From Nocardiaceae bacterium (GTDB taxonomy: Bacteria; Actinomycetota; Actinomycetes; Mycobacteriales; Mycobacteriaceae): a stretch of 64,000 nucleotides of DNA. The translations under genes were made by a program, and so were the position numbers. The notes beneath the pieces are model-generated. The model had not been told where the DNA came from. It saw only the letters and a program-made list of their open reading frames with translations, and made no database searches. The stretch lies in contig JAJFUQ010000183.1 in the NCBI GenBank assembly GCA_021372355.1, forward strand, positions 32,773-96,772. Reading direction: 5' to 3'. Within the stretch, counting starts at the first letter, position 1, and each line of letters begins with the position of its first letter. This document shows positions 60,474-64,000 of this stretch, piece after piece.

Positions 60474-61699
60474 AGCGACTGTTTGCCATCACGCTCGGAA
60501 TCCTCACGGCCATAGGTGGATTCGTCGATATCGGGGATCTCGTGGCCAACTCCGAGACCGGGGCCCGGTTCGGTATGCGGCTGGCTCCGGTGGTCGTGAT
60601 CGGTGTCATCGGCATCTGCGTTTACGCCGAGATGTGCGGCCGGGTCGCCGCGGTCAGTAGGCGGCCAGTCTTCGACCTCGTACGGGAACGCATCGGACCC
60701 GGTGCGGCGCTCGTCAATCTCGGTGCGTCCTACCTCGTGACGCTGATGACCCTCGCCGCCGAGATCGGTGGTGTCGCGCTTTCGATTCAGTTGGCGACGA
60801 GTGTGCACTACCTGCTCTGGGTACCCGTCGTCGCGTTCGTGTTGTGGGTCGCGTTGTGGCGCCTCAAGTTCGAGAGCTTGGAACGCATTTTCGGCCTGCT
60901 GGGTCTCACGCTCGTGGTCTTCATCGTGGCGTTTTTCGCGTTGCATCCCGCCTGGGGTTCGATCGCCCACGACGTCCGCTCGTTCACGCCGCCGGAAACC
61001 GAGAACTGGGGAACCTATGGTTTCTTTGCAGTCTCACTGTTCGGCGCGGCGATGACACCCTACGAGGTGTTCTTCTTCTCCAGCGGTGCCGTGGAGGAGC
61101 GCTGGACGCGGCGCGACCTCATCACCTCGCGCCTGAACGTGTTCATCGGATTCCCGCTGGGTGGATTGTTGTCCCTGGCCGTGATGGGGTCGGCGGCTCT
61201 GCTGTTCCAGCCGCTGGGCGTCAGCGTCGACCATCTGAGCCAGACGGCTCTCCCCGTCGCCGTAGCGCTCGGCAAGATCGGCTTGGTCGTGGTGATCCTC
61301 GGATTCTTCGCCGCGACTTTCGGGGCCGCACTCGAGACCTCGTTCTCCGCCGGCTACACCGTTGCGCAATACTTCGGCTGGCAGTGGGGCAAGTTCGTGA
61401 AGCCGCGCGAAGCGGCCCGGTTCCACACGGTCATCATCGTCAGCATCCTCATCGGCGTCGCCACACTGCTGACGACGGTGGATCCGATCATGGTCACCGA
61501 GGTGTCGCTGATCTTCAGCGCCGTCGCGCTGCCCCTCACGTATCTGCCGATTCTCATCATCGCCAACGACCGCGACTACCTCGGCGAACAGGTGAACGGC
61601 CGACTGGCGAACGCATTCGGGGTGGTCTACCTCGTGATCATCCTCGTCGTCGCAGTGGCTGCAATACCGCTCATGATCGCGACAGGAATGGGCTCATGA
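60470..61699 (+). CDS. NRAMP-related divalent metal transporter with altered metal motifs
   Basis: The 409-residue, 11-span protein matches the NRAMP fold. The TM1 motif, normally DPGN, reads GGFVDIGDLVAN and the TM6 metal segment, normally MPH, reads GAAMTPYEVFFFSSGAVEERW. FAATFGAALETSFSAGYTVAQYFGW and DRDYLGEQVNGRLAN are the late conserved blocks. Loss of the N and His ligands suggests a different ion such as Mg2+ or a distinct transport mode, as in NRAMP-related magnesium transporters. The start overlaps the previous stop by 4 bp and two PRC-barrel-like genes follow. Confidence 0.88.
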   Translation: MKRLFAITLGILTAIGGFVDIGDLVANSETGARFGMRLAPVVVIGVIGICVYAEMCGRVAAVSRRPVFDLVRERIGPGAALVNLGASYLVTLMTLAAEIGGVALSIQLATSVHYLLWVPVVAFVLWVALWRLKFESLERIFGLLGLTLVVFIVAFFALHPAWGSIAHDVRSFTPPETENWGTYGFFAVSLFGAAMTPYEVFFFSSGAVEERWTRRDLITSRLNVFIGFPLGGLLSLAVMGSAALLFQPLGVSVDHLSQTALPVAVALGKIGLVVVILGFFAATFGAALETSFSAGYTVAQYFGWQWGKFVKPREAARFHTVIIVSILIGVATLLTTVDPIMVTEVSLIFSAVALPLTYLPILIIANDRDYLGEQVNGRLANAFGVVYLVIILVVAVAAIPLMIATGMGS

Positions 61700-62085
61700 C
61701 TCCGATTCCGATGCACATCAACCTGCGTCTGCTCGACCGTCAGATCGTCGATCCCGACGGACGCCTCATCGGCAAAGTCGATGACCTCGAGATGGAGGTC
61801 GGTCCGGACGGTGTACCGATCATCACGGCCATTCTCTGCGGACAGGAAGTGCTCGGAGAGCGTCTCGGTGGTGCCGTCGGCGGTCTGCTGCGGACCCTCG
61901 CACATCGGTTGCGCACCCCTGGCGATCCGCCTCCGCTGCGCATCCCGTACCACCTGGTGGCCGATGTCGATAGCGCGGTCGAACTGACCATGCGGCAAGA
62001 CCAGCTCGCCGAGCCGGGCCTCGAGCTGTGGCTGCGCGAGAACGTCATCGGCCGGATCCCGGGAGCGAGCCATGCGAGCGAGTGA
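61696..62085 (+). CDS. PRC-barrel-like protein, coupled to the NRAMP-like gene
   Basis: The 129-residue protein begins with a PRC-barrel signature: RLLDRQIVDPDGRLIGKVDDLEMEVG, VPIITAILCGQEVLG, a Gly/Leu-rich hinge and LRIPYHLVADVDSAVELTM. PRC barrels are small beta domains that bind other proteins, often at photosynthetic reaction centres or in RNA processing; here a cytoplasmic regulatory domain of the transporter is plausible. It starts in an ATGA overlap and overlaps the next gene by 14 bp. The long upstream frame is a shadow. Confidence 0.8.
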   Translation: MTPIPMHINLRLLDRQIVDPDGRLIGKVDDLEMEVGPDGVPIITAILCGQEVLGERLGGAVGGLLRTLAHRLRTPGDPPPLRIPYHLVADVDSAVELTMRQDQLAEPGLELWLRENVIGRIPGASHASE

Positions 62086-62347
62086 CTACATCGGACGCGA
62101 GATCTTCGATGCCAACGGAAACTCGATCGGAATCGCGGCTGATCTGGTGGCGCGCCCGAATGCTTCCGGCCAGCTTCAGATCAACGCCGTTCTGGTGACC
62201 CCGCGGTGGCGCGGCCGATTGCTCGGCTACGACACCACGGACATGCGGGGCCCGTGGGTCATCAAGCAACTCACCCGCTGGCTGCACCGCGGAACCCACG
62301 AAGTCGCATGGCACGACGTCGTCTGGTCCGCCGGCGGATCGCGCTAG
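62072..62347 (+). CDS. PRC-barrel-like protein, second copy
   Basis: The 91-residue protein repeats the PRC pattern: DYIGREIFDANGNSIGIAADLVA, NAVLVTPRWRGRLLGYD and a C-terminal VAWHDVVW strand. It ends the four-gene NRAMP operon and overlaps the convergent oxidoreductase stop by 4 bp. Two adjacent PRC barrels after a metal transporter suggest a heterodimeric cytoplasmic partner; this is inference. Confidence 0.78.
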   Translation: MRASDYIGREIFDANGNSIGIAADLVARPNASGQLQINAVLVTPRWRGRLLGYDTTDMRGPWVIKQLTRWLHRGTHEVAWHDVVWSAGGSR

Positions 62348-63762
62348 CGCCGGCGCAAATACTGCATCGCACTCGCGGCCGCGTTCGCCCCGCACATGCC
62401 GTGTGCGCCCGGCCCGGGCGGAGTGGCGGCCGAGCAGAGGTACATACCCGGGACACCCAAGCTGTAGGGCGACAACGTGATCCGCGGGCCGAACACCAGC
62501 TGACGAATGTCCTTCGCGCCGGTGAGGATGTCACCGCCCTCGAAATTGGTGTTGTACGTGCCCATCTCCGCCGTCGTGCGGACGGCGTGCCCGACGATGC
62601 GCTCCCGGAACCCCGGTGCGAACCTCTCGATCTGGTCGATGATCGCCTGGGTGGCGTCGCCGGTGTACCCGTTAGGCACGTGCGCGTACGACCACACGGG
62701 ATGCACATTGCCGACCGATCGAGATGGGTCCGCCAGGTACTGCTGACCTACGAGAACGAACGGACGCCCAGGCATGCGGCCGGCGTGAATGTCGCGCTCG
62801 GTCGCGGCGAGTTCCGAGTAGTCGCCGATGACGTGCACAGTGCCCGCGCGCCGCGCATGAGCGTTCGTCCACGGCACCCCGCCCTCGACCGCGAAGTCGA
62901 CCTTGTACGCGCCGGGACCACGGCGGAACCTCGTGAACGAACGAGACACGCGGCGGGGGAGTCGATCGCCCATGATGCGTTCGACCGCGGCCGGGTCGAG
63001 GTCGAACATCGTGACGTCCGATGCCGGCAATTGCGCTGCCGATTCCACCCGGACGTCGGTTTCGATCTTTCCGCCGAGTTCTCCGAGAAGCCGGGCCATC
63101 GCATTCGTGATCGACTGGGAACCGCCCGCTGCGACCGCCCATCCGTGCCGGTGACCGGCAGTGATGATGCCCAGGCCGATCGCCGACGTCAGTGGATAGT
63201 GCAACGGCCGGAAGGCATGCGCGGCGACGCCACCGAACAGCGCCCGTGCCTGCGGGGTACGGAAGTACCGTGCCAGCGCGGACCCCGGCAGCGCGGTCGG
63301 CGCACCGAAGCGCGTCAGGGTCAGCGGGTGGTGTGGAACTCGAACGAGCGGTCCCATGATGTCTTCGGTGAGCGCGTCGAATCGCTCCGCCGGGCGTCCG
63401 AACAGCCGTCGCCAACGCTTCCCGTCGCGACCGAGGCCGGCAGCGGTGTCGTCGACCGACCGGACGAGAACCCCGGCGCTGCCGTCATCGAGCGGATGAA
63501 CACAGTCGACGTCCGGCAGCTTCCACGACAACCCGTATCTCTCGAGCCCGAGGCTTTTCAGGAACGGCGAACCGACCGCCATCGGGTGGATCGCCGAGCA
63601 GTGATCGTGCAGCAGACCCGGCACGATCATCTCGCTGGTGCGGGTGCCGCCACCGATCTCGGCAGCAGCCTCCAACACCGTGACCGCCACGCCCTGGGCC
63701 GCAAGGGCAACCGCGGCCGCGAGACCGTTGGGTCCCGCGCCCACGACGGTTGCGTTGGTCAT
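62344..63762 (-). CDS. phytoene-desaturase-like FAD-dependent oxidoreductase
   Basis: The 472-residue protein has a strong N-terminal FAD motif NATVVGAGPNGLAAAVALAAQGVAVTVLEAAAEIGGGTRTSEM and the C-terminal block of the carotenoid-desaturase/retinol-saturase group, MYLCSAATPPGPGAHGMCGANAA. AAGGSQSITNAMARLLGELGGKIETDVRVES is another family segment. The actinobacterial members annotated this way often lack a carotenoid gene context, and none is visible here, so the substrate is open. The small membrane gene 9 bp upstream may be in the same operon. Confidence 0.88.
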   Translation of the reverse strand: MTNATVVGAGPNGLAAAVALAAQGVAVTVLEAAAEIGGGTRTSEMIVPGLLHDHCSAIHPMAVGSPFLKSLGLERYGLSWKLPDVDCVHPLDDGSAGVLVRSVDDTAAGLGRDGKRWRRLFGRPAERFDALTEDIMGPLVRVPHHPLTLTRFGAPTALPGSALARYFRTPQARALFGGVAAHAFRPLHYPLTSAIGLGIITAGHRHGWAVAAGGSQSITNAMARLLGELGGKIETDVRVESAAQLPASDVTMFDLDPAAVERIMGDRLPRRVSRSFTRFRRGPGAYKVDFAVEGGVPWTNAHARRAGTVHVIGDYSELAATERDIHAGRMPGRPFVLVGQQYLADPSRSVGNVHPVWSYAHVPNGYTGDATQAIIDQIERFAPGFRERIVGHAVRTTAEMGTYNTNFEGGDILTGAKDIRQLVFGPRITLSPYSLGVPGMYLCSAATPPGPGAHGMCGANAAASAMQYLRRR

Positions 63763-63771
63763 GCCGCCACA

Positions 63772-63996
63772 CTACGCAGTGCGGTGCACCCGCCCGAGCG
63801 ATCGGGAACCGTGAAATGTCGGCAGCCGCAAGGAGGTACCCCATCCGACGTAGGTCAGGTACAGCCCGATGAGGCCCACCAGAACGTACGTAGCGATCCA
63901 CAGCGGAGTCGCATCGACAAAGGACTTCGCGAAGTCGAAGTACGACGCGGGAAATGCCATCAGTGCGAAACCCTTGAGTGCCGTGCTCCATCCCAT
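63772..63996 (-). CDS. small membrane protein at window edge, unknown function
   Basis: The 74-residue reading ends with its ATG 4 bp from the window edge. It contains two hydrophobic segments (ALKGFALMAFPASYFDFA; LWIATYVLVGLIGLYLTYVGW) and a basic C-terminal tail. The true start may lie outside the window. It precedes the phytoene-desaturase-like gene by 9 bp on the same strand. No family recognised. Confidence 0.55.
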   Translation of the reverse strand: MGWSTALKGFALMAFPASYFDFAKSFVDATPLWIATYVLVGLIGLYLTYVGWGTSLRLPTFHGSRSLGRVHRTA

Positions 63997-64000
63997 GAGC

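Noticed and set aside
62344..63762. Carotenoid biosynthesis cluster
   Set aside because: No crtB, crtE, lycopene cyclase or related gene lies nearby; the desaturase-like fold alone does not define the pathway.

Overview
The window is high-GC (roughly two thirds G+C), densely packed actinobacterial DNA. It is most consistent with the order Mycobacteriales (Rhodococcus/Nocardia-like). The reasons are a WS/DGAT acyltransferase, an HSL-type lipase, an MptpB-like phosphatase, FadE-type acyl-CoA genes, a HelD-like helicase, many GTG/TTG starts and ATGA/GTGA start-stop couplings. No rRNA, tRNA, CRISPR array, insertion sequence or prophage gene was seen, and no gene-free stretch exceeds about 300 bases. 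Assignments rest on reading protein motifs and DNA symmetry by eye; nothing was searched.

Layout. 1-8559: the 3' end of a HelD-like helicase, a flavohaemoprotein, a coupled SRPBCC / F420-or-FMN oxidoreductase / membrane protein operon, a small beta-rich protein, a DHA2 exporter, a methyltransferase and two unknowns. 8609-13871: a rifampicin-monooxygenase-like gene preceded by a close match to the rifamycin-associated element, an M20 peptidase, a WS/DGAT and an HSL lipase. 13937-29180: thioredoxin, then an almost unbroken operon for an actinobacterial high-affinity (group 1h, formerly group 5) [NiFe]-hydrogenase: hypA, hypB, small and large subunits, a NifU/Rieske-like fusion, four uncharacterised genes (one encoding a 39-residue membrane peptide), endopeptidase, hypC, hypF, a second hypC, hypD, hypE, an uncharacterised gene and a nickel permease. 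A Baeyer-Villiger-type monooxygenase is coupled to its 3' end.

30622-34476: a partner-switching module (RsbW-like kinase, GAF-PP2C phosphatase, STAS antagonist), a PlsC-like acyltransferase, a YiiX-like hydrolase and a small membrane protein. 34473-39584: a compact amino-sugar catabolic operon (NagA, GlmS-like SIS protein, BadF-type kinase, sugar porter) divergent from a GntR regulator, with two near-identical palindromic operators between them. 39586-48566: MptpB-like phosphatase, kinase-like protein, VOC protein, methyltransferase with a divergent AraC regulator, AlkD-like protein, a secreted protein paralogous to the one at 4770, a phosphotransferase/acyl-CoA dehydrogenase pair, and a pentapeptide-repeat protein with its PadR regulator.

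48650-64000: gamma-glutamyltransferase lipoprotein, winged-helix (AlkZ-like) protein coupled to a nitronate monooxygenase, MDR oxidoreductase coupled to an Imm5-like orphan immunity protein, a large membrane protein, an AurF-like diiron oxygenase, a sulfatase, a limonene-epoxide-hydrolase-like protein, an NRAMP-related transporter operon with two PRC-barrel-like genes, a phytoene-desaturase-like oxidoreductase and a small membrane protein at the edge.

The most informative items are the hydrogenase operon with its block of uncharacterised accessory genes, a four-cysteine Rieske-like domain fused to NifU, the RAE/Rox pair, the doubled GntR operator, and an NRAMP homologue that lacks the usual metal-site motifs.
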